Assembly: GCA_963743425.1 (NCBI GenBank)
Contig: CAVUPU010000001.1
Location: 1-64,000 of the forward strand
Direction: 5' to 3'
DNA length: 64,000 nucleotides
DNA from: JAJVID01 sp963743425
GTDB lineage: Bacteria > Acidobacteriota > Blastocatellia > RBC074
Part shown: positions 36,770 to 52,167 of the stretch, piece by piece
How positions within the stretch are numbered: the stretch's first letter is position 1
Layout: the number at the start of each line of letters is the position of its first letter
Notes under the pieces: model-generated
Seen by the model: only the letters and a program-made list of their open reading frames with translations
Told to the model about the DNA's origin: nothing
Databases searched by the model: none
Translations under genes and position numbers: made by a program

Positions 36770-36850
36770 ATACAATGGAATCAGGCAAAGAGTAAGGAAA
36801 GTGAGAACGATCAACCATAACCAACGTGACTAACAAGGAGGAATTAGTGT

Positions 36851-37336
36851 ATGTCATGGATGATCAAACGTGATCCGTTTAGCGAATTGCGAAACATTCA
36901 GGAGGATTTCAATCGAATCTTCAGTTCGACATTGCCACGGTTTTTCAGTGGCGAGGAAGGTTTGTTAGGCGGGAATTGGGCGCCGAACGTGGACATTTAC
37001 GAGGACCAGAACTCGATCACGCTCGAAGCCGACCTGCCGGGGCTGAAGCCGGGCGATTTCAATCTTTCCATTGAAAACTACAGGCTCACTCTGAGTGGCG
37101 AGCGCAAGTACGATAAGGAGAAGAAAGGCGACAACTGGCGCCGGGTCGAGCGCAGCTACGGCAGCTTCACCCGCGCGTTCAGCCTGCCTTCGACGGTCAA
37201 CGTCGACGCGGTTAACGCCGAGTTCAAAGACGGCGTGCTGCGCGTGACGCTGCCGAAGAAGGAGGAGGTCAAGGCCCGCCAGATTCAGGTGACAAGCGCC
37301 GACGCGAAGGGCGCGAAGGCGGCCGAAGCCAAATAA
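36851..37336 (+). CDS. hsp20: Small heat-shock protein Hsp20 (alpha-crystallin family)
   Basis: 161 aa ATP-independent holdase that binds unfolding proteins. The alpha-crystallin domain covers about residues 45-145, with NVDIYEDQNSITLEADLPG at its start and the signature GVLRVTLPK near its end; the C-terminal tail is Lys/Ala-rich and lacks a clear IxI motif. AAGGAGG lies ahead of the ATG. It is the first gene of the heat-shock island, driven by the promoter at 36714 with a palindrome at +1. ClpB follows 146 bases downstream on the same strand across an inverted repeat, so expression may be partly shared. Confidence 0.93.
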   Translation: MSWMIKRDPFSELRNIQEDFNRIFSSTLPRFFSGEEGLLGGNWAPNVDIYEDQNSITLEADLPGLKPGDFNLSIENYRLTLSGERKYDKEKKGDNWRRVERSYGSFTRAFSLPSTVNVDAVNAEFKDGVLRVTLPKKEEVKARQIQVTSADAKGAKAAEAK

Positions 37337-37347
37337 TCAGCGTCCAT

Positions 37348-37468
37348 AACCGCCAAGACGCCAAGGACGCCAAGGACGCCAAGAAAAAGCGAGATGAAAG
37401 GGTGAAGGGCCAATTCCTTTATCTTTTATCTTTTATCTTTTCTTGGCGATCTTGGCGTCTTGGCGGTT
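37348..37468. repeat. Inverted repeat (18-bp perfect stem) with TTTTATC heptamers in the loop
   Basis: AACCGCCAAGACGCCAAG (37348-37365) pairs exactly with 37451-37468. Inside lie further GACGCCAAG units on the left (to 37383) and three TTTTATC heptamers (37418-37441). It occupies nearly the whole hsp20-clpB gap, leaving just the clpB ribosome site. Confidence 0.9.
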
Positions 37469-37482
37469 TACACGAGGAAGAG

Positions 37483-40058
<2,576 letters not shown>

Positions 40059-40080
<22 letters not shown>

Positions 40081-40231
40081 GGATTGCGGATTGCGGATTG
40101 CGGATTTATTGATTCCGAGAATCCTGTTTTCACTGCGTCGCCTCTTGCGCGAGATAGACCAATGACTATCAATCCGCAATCCGCAATCCGCAATCCGCAA
40201 TCCGCAATCCGCAATCCGCAATCCGCAATCC
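40059..40231. repeat. GGGGAAT and GGATTGC heptamer arrays in inverted order
   Basis: GGGGAAT units (40059-40078) overlap the end of clpB; three GGATTGC units start at once (40081-40104); after a 66-base centre nearly nine AATCCGC units (40171-40231) run in the opposite sense. The two GGATTGC arrays can form a long hairpin. Left arm far shorter than right arm, so unit number changes independently. Confidence 0.93.
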
Positions 40232-40330
40232 CACTCCCGTTCATTGCAACATCCTTATTGCGATGATAGATTGACCTGACCATCCGTGGTCATCAAGCTT
40301 GGCGATAATGAAAGGTTTTTACGTAGTGTT

Positions 40331-41062
40331 ATGAATTCCAATTTGGGTAATCAGGAGCAGGGTCACAGCGCGGCCGAAGCGCATGAAGCCGAGACTCAGC
40401 CCACGGAGAGAACGACGGATCAGGGAGTCGAACCGGAATTGATAATGACTGATAAACGCCGTGTCACGCCTGATGGGGAGGCCATCGAGCGCGAGCAGGA
40501 TTTTCAGAAGGACTTGACGACCGAGCAGGTCGAAGCCCCATCCGAGGTCGAACAACTTCGAGCAAGATTGAAAGAGGTCGACGAGAAGCGCATCGAGGCC
40601 GAACGTCAGGTGCGCGATTTCGCGGATCGCTTCCGCCACGCGCAGGCGCAATTGAGGGCCGAGACCGACGAGCAGCGCGCTCGTCTGCAACGGACTTTCG
40701 ACCAGAAGCTGGAAGCTGCGCGCGGTGATATTGTGGCAGGGCTGCTCGATACTCTGGACAATCTCAAGCGCGCGGTCGCGGCGGCTGAAAAGAGCGACAA
40801 TAAGAATTCCGACTTCATTGCGCTGTTGGATGGCGTGCGCGCCACGGCCAATATGTTCGAAGCCAAGATGCAGAGCCTGGGGTTGAGCGCGGTGCCCTCC
40901 ACGGGAGAAGATTTCGACCCCGAAGTTCACGAAGCGGTGGAAATAGTCCCGGTTGCGAAAGACGAAGACAACCGGGTGATCGAAGAGTTCCAAACAGGAT
41001 ACAGGTTCGGCTCCCGCCTGCTGCGTCCGGCGCGCGTGCGCGTGGGCCGGGCGAATGAATAG
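40331..41062 (+). CDS. grpE: GrpE nucleotide exchange factor
   Basis: 243 aa co-chaperone that releases ADP from DnaK. A disordered, charged N-terminal region (residues 1-70) precedes a long coiled coil (RLKEVDEKRIEAERQVRDFA) and the C-terminal beta domain with GEDFDPEVHEAVEIVP and QTGYRFGSRLLRPARV, the family signature. ATG at 40331 is taken as start; GTG at 40286 is possible but lies close to the repeat. The ribosome site is weak. dnaK and dnaJ, its usual neighbours, are not in the window; here GrpE is placed with clpB and groEL instead. Confidence 0.92.
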   Translation: MNSNLGNQEQGHSAAEAHEAETQPTERTTDQGVEPELIMTDKRRVTPDGEAIEREQDFQKDLTTEQVEAPSEVEQLRARLKEVDEKRIEAERQVRDFADRFRHAQAQLRAETDEQRARLQRTFDQKLEAARGDIVAGLLDTLDNLKRAVAAAEKSDNKNSDFIALLDGVRATANMFEAKMQSLGLSAVPSTGEDFDPEVHEAVEIVPVAKDEDNRVIEEFQTGYRFGSRLLRPARVRVGRANE

Positions 41063-41081
41063 CAAAGTGGATGAATGATAG

Positions 41082-41139
41082 ATGAATGGGACTTATAGGA
41101 CTTATAGGACCTCCTATAAGTCCTATAAGTCCCATTCAT
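41082..41139. repeat. Perfect 28-bp inverted repeat with 2-nt loop
   Basis: Arms 41082-41109 and 41112-41139, no mismatch, two-base centre (CC). ACTTATAGG is repeated twice within each arm. Between grpE and groEL; it ends 26 bases before the groEL GTG, so a hairpin in the transcript would sit just upstream of the ribosome site. Confidence 0.93.
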
Positions 41140-41165
41140 GACATTTCCAGAGGAAAGGACAACAA

Positions 41166-42773
<1,608 letters not shown>

Positions 42774-42838
42774 GGCGCCTTGACATGACGATGACGCTCC
42801 GATAGCTTAGACACTCTGAGATCAATTCTCTCGAAGTT

Positions 42839-42871
42839 TTCCGGCGCCGCGGAGAAAAATGGGCGCCGGAA
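42839..42871. terminator. 10-bp hairpin after groEL
   Basis: TTCCGGCGCC (42839-42848) and GGCGCCGGAA (42862-42871), 13-base loop. No following T-run, so terminator activity is uncertain. Confidence 0.45.
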
Positions 42872-42969
42872 CTGGGGCGTGGAAGTCAGCCTGATCAATT
42901 TAAGATAAGAGCAGACGTCGGCCCATCAAGCCGTGATTTGAAGAAGTATCTAAATTGGAGTGAAAGACC

Positions 42970-45231
<2,262 letters not shown>

Positions 45232-45261
45232 TTTTGGAAATAAACGTATTGGTTTTGCAAG

Positions 45262-45300
45262 AGGGTTCCGACTGATGATTGTTGGAACCCTTTCCGTTTT
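45262..45300 (+). terminator. Terminator of the heat-shock island
   Basis: AGGGTTCCGAC (45262-45272) and GTTGGAACCCT (45281-45291) form a stem with one G-T pair and are followed by a T-rich run (TTTCCGTTTT). Confidence 0.7.
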
Positions 45301-45401
45301 CATGAACCTTATGGCGGTTAGCAAATGCGTTTAAGGGACGGCAAGCGGTACAGTACCGAAGGTCGCGCCACTTTCTATCGGTCCCGGGTTTTAGATCACC
45401 T

Positions 45402-46577
<1,176 letters not shown>

Positions 46578-46729
46578 GCTGCAGGCCATGCGATGAGGAG
46601 ACAGTTTAATTTTTATATAAAGTTTACGCCGTGCCAGGTAACTTTCCGACCATCATCAAACTGCCCATCATCTTTTGTGTGCGATCAACTCAATAATGAA
46701 CAACAATGCGAGGAGCATTACTCACATAG

Positions 46730-47164
46730 CTAAGGTTTTTTCTGTTGAACTTTCGGCTTTACTTCCTGCTTCGGCTCATCCTTCTTCTCCGTATCCTTCT
46801 TCTGATCATTTTCGCGCGAGGCCAACCGGTCAATATCTTTCTTCAATTCGAGCATCTGCTTTTGCATCGTCAGGAGCTGTTGGGCCAGCGAAAACTGTTG
46901 CTGCTGCAATTCGAGCAGCGCCTGCGTCGAGACGTTAGATGAACCGGTGTTGCTCAGCGCCTGGCTTTGAAACGCCCGTTCGACCGCATCGACACGGATC
47001 TGCAACTGATCCAACTTGCGCTCGATATTCATCAGGCGGAAGGTCTGGTCCTGGGCGTTGTTGCCAGTGGTCGTCGCCGACGCCAGACTTGCCACCAGCA
47101 GAACGATTGCCGCAAATATCGCGGCGCTTTTGAGCGGTTTGAATAAGAATTGATTTGTTCGCAT
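46730..47164 (-). CDS. Secreted coiled-coil protein
   Basis: 144 aa. An N-terminal signal peptide (SAAIFAAIVLLVASLASA) is followed by a coiled coil of about 80 residues (MNIERKLDQLQIRVDAVERA; LLELQQQQFSLAQQLLTMQK) and a Lys/Glu/Pro tail. Not assigned to a family; the shape resembles YbgF-type or Lpp-like periplasmic trimerising proteins. GAAGGGG is upstream of the ATG. It follows the SDR gene on the same strand by 10 bases and is probably co-transcribed with it. Confidence 0.6.
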   Translation of the reverse strand: MRTNQFLFKPLKSAAIFAAIVLLVASLASATTTGNNAQDQTFRLMNIERKLDQLQIRVDAVERAFQSQALSNTGSSNVSTQALLELQQQQFSLAQQLLTMQKQMLELKKDIDRLASRENDQKKDTEKKDEPKQEVKPKVQQKKP

Positions 47165-47174
47165 TGTTTCCCCT

Positions 47175-47954
47175 TCAGAGCAATTGGAAATTCGAGATCA
47201 ACTGCCCGCCTTCCAGCGGAATGACGCAGCCCGTCATCAAATCGGGGCCGGTGATGATGTTGATGATCGCCATCGCGACGTCTTCAGGCTCGCAGACCCC
47301 GCGCAAGATCACGCTCTCCTCGGTTCTCTTCTTCGCCTTATCGTAAACATCTTCTCCCAATCCTTCCTTCAGCCAGCGCGTGGTGATGAATCCCGGCGCG
47401 ACGGCGTTGACGCGCACCTTCGGCGCGAAGACGCGGGCGAGCGTGACGGTCATGTTGTTGAGCGCCGCTTTCGACGCGCAGTAGGGAATCGAGCTGCCGA
47501 TCCCGGCCAGCCCGGAGACGCTCGAAACGTTGACGATCTCTCCGTCGCCCGAAGCCGTCAACGCGTCTTTAGCCGCGCGCGCGCATTGAAACGCGCCGAT
47601 CACATTGACCGACAGTATGCGCATCCAGTCTTCGGTCCGCACGGCCTCCAAATCCGAATGCCGGATGAACGCGGTTGTCGCGGCGTTGTTGACCAGGACG
47701 TCCAATCGCCCGAACTCGCGCACGGCGGTCTCGATCATCTTCCGGCAGGCGGCGTCATCGGCGACATCGGCCTCGACGGCGATTCCTTTGACGCCGAGCG
47801 CGGCGATCTCCGCGGCCGTCTCTTCGGCTTCATTTTTCGACCGGCTGTAATTGATCAGAACCGAACATCCGCGCCGCGCAAGCTCCAACGCGGTCGCGCG
47901 GCCAACGCCAGTTCCGCCTCCGGTGACCACGGCGGCTTTGCCTTCGATTTGCAT
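47175..47954 (-). CDS. Short-chain dehydrogenase/reductase
   Basis: 259 aa classical SDR. TGGGTGVGRA binds NAD(P), NNA lies near residue 90, the catalytic Ser is in NVSSVSG and YCASKAA gives YxxxK; PEDVAMAI and GGQLI near the end are the usual C-terminal motifs. AGAGGAAAG precedes the ATG at 47954; a longer open frame upstream would translate the inverted repeat and is rejected. A glucose-dehydrogenase or FabG-like activity is possible; substrate unknown. Confidence 0.88.
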   Translation of the reverse strand: MQIEGKAAVVTGGGTGVGRATALELARRGCSVLINYSRSKNEAEETAAEIAALGVKGIAVEADVADDAACRKMIETAVREFGRLDVLVNNAATTAFIRHSDLEAVRTEDWMRILSVNVIGAFQCARAAKDALTASGDGEIVNVSSVSGLAGIGSSIPYCASKAALNNMTVTLARVFAPKVRVNAVAPGFITTRWLKEGLGEDVYDKAKKRTEESVILRGVCEPEDVAMAIINIITGPDLMTGCVIPLEGGQLISNFQLL

Positions 47955-47966
47955 CAGGTCTTTCCT

Positions 47967-48071
47967 CTTTCGTGTTGCGATGTACAGTACCGCGCGTAAG
48001 CAAGCGGTTACCTGCGGGTCAGCCGCTTGCTTACACACGCGGTACTGTACCAAGCTTTCGTGTTGGGATGT
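47967..48071. repeat. Inverted repeat flanked by a 17-bp direct duplication
   Basis: Arms 47982-48007 and 48023-48050 pair over about 25 bp with a small bulge and contain CAGTACCGCG/CGCGGTACTG. The inverted repeat is bracketed by CTTTCGTGTTGCGATGT (47967-47983) and CTTTCGTGTTGGGATGT (48055-48071), 16 of 17 identical, as if a target sequence had been duplicated on insertion. Confidence 0.85.
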
Positions 48072-48125
48072 GACAAACGAACGCAGCCATCTTCGCATCG
48101 CGACAGGCTTCTAGCAAGAAAAGAT

Positions 48126-48241
48126 AGGTGTCAGGTGTCAGGTGTCAGGTGTCAGGTGTCAGGTGTCAGTAAAAGAATGACTACATGGATTCCTACTTGA
48201 AAACCTGAAACCTGAAACCTGAAACCTGAAACCTGACACCT
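48126..48241. repeat. AGGTGTC x6 facing CTGAAAC heptamers
   Basis: Six exact AGGTGTC units (48126-48167), a 33-base centre, then CTGAAAC units ending in CTGACAC (48201-48241). The outer 12 bases pair perfectly; inner units differ, so the right arm has been taken over by a variant unit. The right end overlaps the stop codon of the ADOP permease. Confidence 0.92.
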
Positions 48242-50678
48242 ATTCACATCTGAGAGCGACCATCGGATCGACCTTCGCCGCGCGCCGGGCGGGAAGATAG
48301 CAGGCGATCAACACCACCAGCCCTAACAGCAGCGTCACGCTGGCGAACGTTACGATGTCGGTGGCGCTCACACCGTAGAGCACGCTCGACATCAGCCTCG
48401 TCAAAACCAGCGCGCCCGCCAGGCCTATCGCCAGCCCAGTGAGCGCCAGCCACATTCCCTGCTTCACGACAAGCCTCATAACGTCGCTCGACTCAGCGCC
48501 GAGCGCCATCCTTACGCCGATCTCGCGAGTCCGCTGGCTGGCGGCATAGGCCATCACGCCGTAAATGCCCAGCCCCGCGAGCAGAAGCGCCAGCAGCGCG
48601 AAACTGCCCGCCACCCACGCGCCCGCCTGCAGCGGGAGGAGCGAAAACCGCATGTGCTCGCTCATCGTCTTGACATCGTAAAGGGGCAGGTTCGCGTCGA
48701 GCCGCTCCACCTCGCGCCGAATCGTGTTGATTATGCTCTGCGGTTCGACGCCGGTGTGGACGACGAGAGACATGTTTTCGTCGTACTCTCGCGCTATCGG
48801 GTAATAGACGAATGGCTGCGGGTCTTCGCCGAGAGTCCAGTACTTGCCGTCTTTCACGACGCCGACGACCTCGAAGCGCGGGTTGTCAGGTCCGCCTCGG
48901 CTCAGGCGCTTGCCGATTGGATTCTGCCCAGGCCAGAAGCGTCGCGCGAAAGTTTCGTTGACGATCACGACGCGCGACTCCTCTTTGTCCTCCTGCATCG
49001 TGAAATCGCGTCCTTCGAGCAATGGAATACCCATCGTCTCGAAATAACGCGGCCAGACAAGGCCGTATTGCACAGTGGGCAAATCGGAAGCGCGTGTGAA
49101 CGGCTGGCCTTCGGCATAAATAATGCCGCCATTGAAATCAAGATTGAGTGGCAGAGAGTCAAGGTATGAGGCGGCGCGCACGCCTGGCAGCGATTCGACG
49201 CTCGTAATGAGTTGCTTGTAGAACTCGCGCCCGCGCGCCTCGTCATAGCCTTGCAGGCCCAGGTCAACCGACATCGTGATCCTGTTTTCGACCTCGAATC
49301 CCGGCCCGATCATTTGTACCTGTTGCAGACTGCGCACGATCAGCCCGGCGGCAATGAGCAAAAGAAGCGAAAGCGCCACCTGCGCGACGACCAATCCGTT
49401 GCGGAAACGCGAACGACGATAACCGCCAAGGCCGGCTTCATCCTTCAATGCCGGGATCAGATCAACCTTGCTCGACTGCAGAGCCGGCGCCAGGCCGAAG
49501 AGCGCGCCGGTAATGAACGAAACGATCAGCGTGAAGGCCATCACGCGCCAATCGGGTCGCAGATCGATCAAGAGATTGAAATCTACCGGCGGCTTGAAGG
49601 CCGCGACCAGATCGATCATCCAGAGCGCGACCAACCAGCCCACGACTCCGCCGGCGAGCGATAGCGCCACGCTTTCAGTGAGCAACTGCCGTACGATTCT
49701 CAAACGCCCCGCGCCGAGCGACAAACGTATGGCGATTTCCCTGCGCCGCTGAGCCGCTCTCGCCAGCGACAAATTGGCCAGGTTCACGCAGGCGATCAGC
49801 AACACCAGCCCCACAGTCGCCATCAACACTCCCGCGAATCCCAATGTCCCATAACGGATTAACGGAACCGCCAGACCGGGCGGAGTGACGCTGAACGTCG
49901 TTTCACCGAGGCCCTGGTCCTCGCGCGCAAACTGCGCCAGCAACAGGGTGAGCGATTCACGCGCCTGTGTCGCGGTCACGCCCCGTTTCAGGCGACCAAA
50001 CGCGAGGATCCCGCCGTTACCGCGATTTTCAAACCAACTCGATTCTCCCGGCGCGATTTGCTTCACCATCATCATTGGCGTGTAGAAATCCGGCTCGAAG
50101 ATCAACACCGTTCCGCGAAACTCTTCGGGCGCGACGCCGATGATCGTGAAGTCGTGGCCATTGAGCTTGATCGTCTTGCCTACCAGGTTCGGATCGCCGC
50201 CGAAGCGACGCTGCCAACAGCCGTAGCTCACAACCGCGAGAGGATGCGCGCCCGGGACACGGTCTTCTTCCTGCGTGAACATTCGGCCTTTGAAGGCGCG
50301 CACGCCGAGCGTATCAAAATAATTACCCGAAGCCAGATAGCCAAAGACGCGCTCATTGACGCCGTTCTGACTCAGATTCATCGGCACAGGGATATATGCC
50401 GCCAGCCCGTCAAAGACTTCGTTCTTGTCGCGAAAATCTTTGTAGGTAGGATAAGAGTAAGCCCCGATGCTGGCGTCCTTCCTCAACGGAGTGACTTCGA
50501 CGATCCGCTCCGGCTCCGCAATGGGCAGCGGCCGAAGCGCCACCGTGTTGACCAAACTGAAAATGGCTGTGTTCGCGCCGATTCCCAGGCCGAGCGTGAT
50601 GATGGCGATTAATGTAAAGCCAGGCTTCCTCAACAACGTTCGCGCGCCGTAGCGCAGGTCTTGAAATAAAGTGTTCAT
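48240..50678 (-). CDS. ADOP-family (MacB/FtsX-like) permease, copy 1
   Basis: 812 aa. The start NTLFQDLRYGARTLLRKPGF is the N-terminal signature of the acidobacterial duplicated orphan permeases. A first TM helix (TLIAIITLGLGIGANTAIF) is followed by a MacB-type periplasmic core, three TM helices including an FtsX domain (QRRREIAIRLSLGAGRLRI), a second periplasmic core, and a second FtsX domain (RTREIGVRMALGAESSDVM). It ends PARRAAKVDPMVALRCE, as usual. No ATPase gene is adjacent, in line with 'orphan'. GGAGGAAGG precedes ATG 50678. Probably a mechanotransmission-type envelope protein; substrate unknown. Confidence 0.92.
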   Translation of the reverse strand: MNTLFQDLRYGARTLLRKPGFTLIAIITLGLGIGANTAIFSLVNTVALRPLPIAEPERIVEVTPLRKDASIGAYSYPTYKDFRDKNEVFDGLAAYIPVPMNLSQNGVNERVFGYLASGNYFDTLGVRAFKGRMFTQEEDRVPGAHPLAVVSYGCWQRRFGGDPNLVGKTIKLNGHDFTIIGVAPEEFRGTVLIFEPDFYTPMMMVKQIAPGESSWFENRGNGGILAFGRLKRGVTATQARESLTLLLAQFAREDQGLGETTFSVTPPGLAVPLIRYGTLGFAGVLMATVGLVLLIACVNLANLSLARAAQRRREIAIRLSLGAGRLRIVRQLLTESVALSLAGGVVGWLVALWMIDLVAAFKPPVDFNLLIDLRPDWRVMAFTLIVSFITGALFGLAPALQSSKVDLIPALKDEAGLGGYRRSRFRNGLVVAQVALSLLLLIAAGLIVRSLQQVQMIGPGFEVENRITMSVDLGLQGYDEARGREFYKQLITSVESLPGVRAASYLDSLPLNLDFNGGIIYAEGQPFTRASDLPTVQYGLVWPRYFETMGIPLLEGRDFTMQEDKEESRVVIVNETFARRFWPGQNPIGKRLSRGGPDNPRFEVVGVVKDGKYWTLGEDPQPFVYYPIAREYDENMSLVVHTGVEPQSIINTIRREVERLDANLPLYDVKTMSEHMRFSLLPLQAGAWVAGSFALLALLLAGLGIYGVMAYAASQRTREIGVRMALGAESSDVMRLVVKQGMWLALTGLAIGLAGALVLTRLMSSVLYGVSATDIVTFASVTLLLGLVVLIACYLPARRAAKVDPMVALRCE

Positions 50679-50694
50679 CGTCCTTCCTCCTTGT

Positions 50695-52057
50695 TTATTC
50701 GTTTTTCCCCAACGTGTAATCACCTTTGCGTTCACCGGGAATGAGCGTCCAGCCCGCGTTCAACTCCAGCGTCCAGCCATCGCCCTGAATCGGTTTGGGG
50801 GCCGGATCACGCGGAGCGGGGACCCGGATTTGAGAAAAGGCAGGGTTCATCAACGCGCCCTCTGAAACAGTCAGTATTCCCCATACATCCACGATCCTGA
50901 TGTTGGGATAAACCGTGCCGAGATCATCGAGCGGCTGGAGATTGTTCGGGTCGAACTGCATATTCATTTGGCGGAGCGGGACCACCAGAGCAGGCCCGTC
51001 AACCAAACGCGCGCGCCAGGCGGCGATGCGACGCCGGCGATCATTTTCACGCTCAGTCTCCGAGGCGCGGAGCGCGTCTGAGGCGTAACGCCGGGCGGCT
51101 TCGGCTATTGCCTGTCCGATGTTCGGAGGCGGTTTCAGGGCCATCGCTCGTTGCAGCAGGAGTCCGAAATCGCTCTCCGGTCTCAATCCCTTTCTCCATT
51201 CCTTTCCGGCTTCATCAAGCAACAGCCCATAAGCAGGGCCGGACGCATAAGCGAACGAGCGCGTAAAAGATCGGCTGCGCTCCGCTTCCTTGAGCTGGCG
51301 CGCGGCGAATTGAACACCCGGCCTGCCGCTCAATCTGACGCCGGAGTACTCAGCCAGGCCTTCGTGCATTTCCAACGCCCGCTCTTCCTGCTCGGCTTTT
51401 GGAAAGAGCGTCCTTCGATAGGCGCGAAAGATCAAGGCGTCGCTGACTGCCTGCCGGCGCTGCTTCCCTCGCCGCTTCAACCCCAACTCGAGCGCGCGCC
51501 ATTCAAGTTGCAGCCAGACACGCCCCTCCATCGAATCCAGATGGCTATTGGACGGCATTGAGCCAGGTAAGCCGAGCTGATCCTGAATGCGATGCCACAA
51601 TTCATGGATACATGAATCCTGCTCGATCGAATTGATCGGCGGGCAAAGGCCAGATCATCGTCGCCCACTTCACCCCCGCCCATTCAACGGCAGTATTGGC
51701 AATGTTCATCTGATTGGGGAGCTTCCCGACAAAGACCTCGCCGGAGCTTTTCAATCGCCCTTCACGGTCGCCTTGATTGGCCACCACCGCGCGCGTTTTC
51801 GCATCGACGAAAAGCATCGGCCCGCATAGCGAAACGCCCCAGAGCTTGCCGTTGTCCCGCCGGCATGATGCCTCCGCCTCACTGAAATATTGGCGCGCCA
51901 TAGAAAGGTCAATTGGCGAATCTTGCGCCGCCACGTCGAAGATCGCCGCGCCGGCGCCCATGCCGAGCGCCAGCGTGGCGCCAGCAGTCCAAGTGAAAAC
52001 ACATCGCTTCAACAACGTTCGCGCGCCGTACCGCAGGCCTTGCCACAGTGTTTGCAT
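50695..52057 (-). pseudogene. HExxH metallopeptidase with an ADOP-derived N-terminus (one frameshift)
   Basis: The first ~45 residues (MQTLWQGLRYGARTLLKR, ATLALGMGAGAAIF) copy the start of the two ADOP permeases next to it, at DNA level too. After VAAQDSPID a different protein follows, with IHELWHRIQ (zinc-binding HExxH, residues 151-155) and a downstream MEGRVWLQLEW that could give the third ligand Glu. The frame shifts at 51610: removing one T joins GFM to IHELWH and gives a 453-aa product. The chimera places a secreted protease-like domain behind a permease transmembrane start, replacing its signal peptide. It lies between two ADOP genes on the same strand. Peptidase activity is inferred from motif only. 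Confidence 0.65.
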
Positions 52058-52072
52058 AATTCCTCCAAGAGA

Positions 52073-52167
52073 AGATGCCAGATGCTGGATGTCAGATGTC
52101 AGTGAGAGAGCATTGCCGCCACTCTTCTACCAACATCGAACATCTGACATCTGATATCTGACATCTA
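52073..52167. repeat. GATGTCA/CATCTGA heptamers in inverted order
   Basis: Left: GATGCCA, GATGCTG, GATGTCA, GATGTCA (52073-52102). Right: CATCTGA-type units (52134-52167) ending on the stop codon of the second ADOP permease. The arms pair imperfectly; degenerate compared with other arrays. Confidence 0.8.

Noticed and set aside
40171..40231. CRISPR-like array
   Set aside because: Repeat unit is 7 bases with no spacers between units; no cas genes are present.
40277..40292. TGACCA-N4-TGGTCA palindrome upstream of grpE as an operator
   Set aside because: Only 6-bp half-sites, no repeats elsewhere in the window and no promoter that it would clearly overlap.
41063..41165. CIRCE operator (TTAGCACTC-N9-GAGTGCTAA) ahead of groEL
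   Set aside because: No match; the gap is filled by the 28-bp inverted repeat instead.
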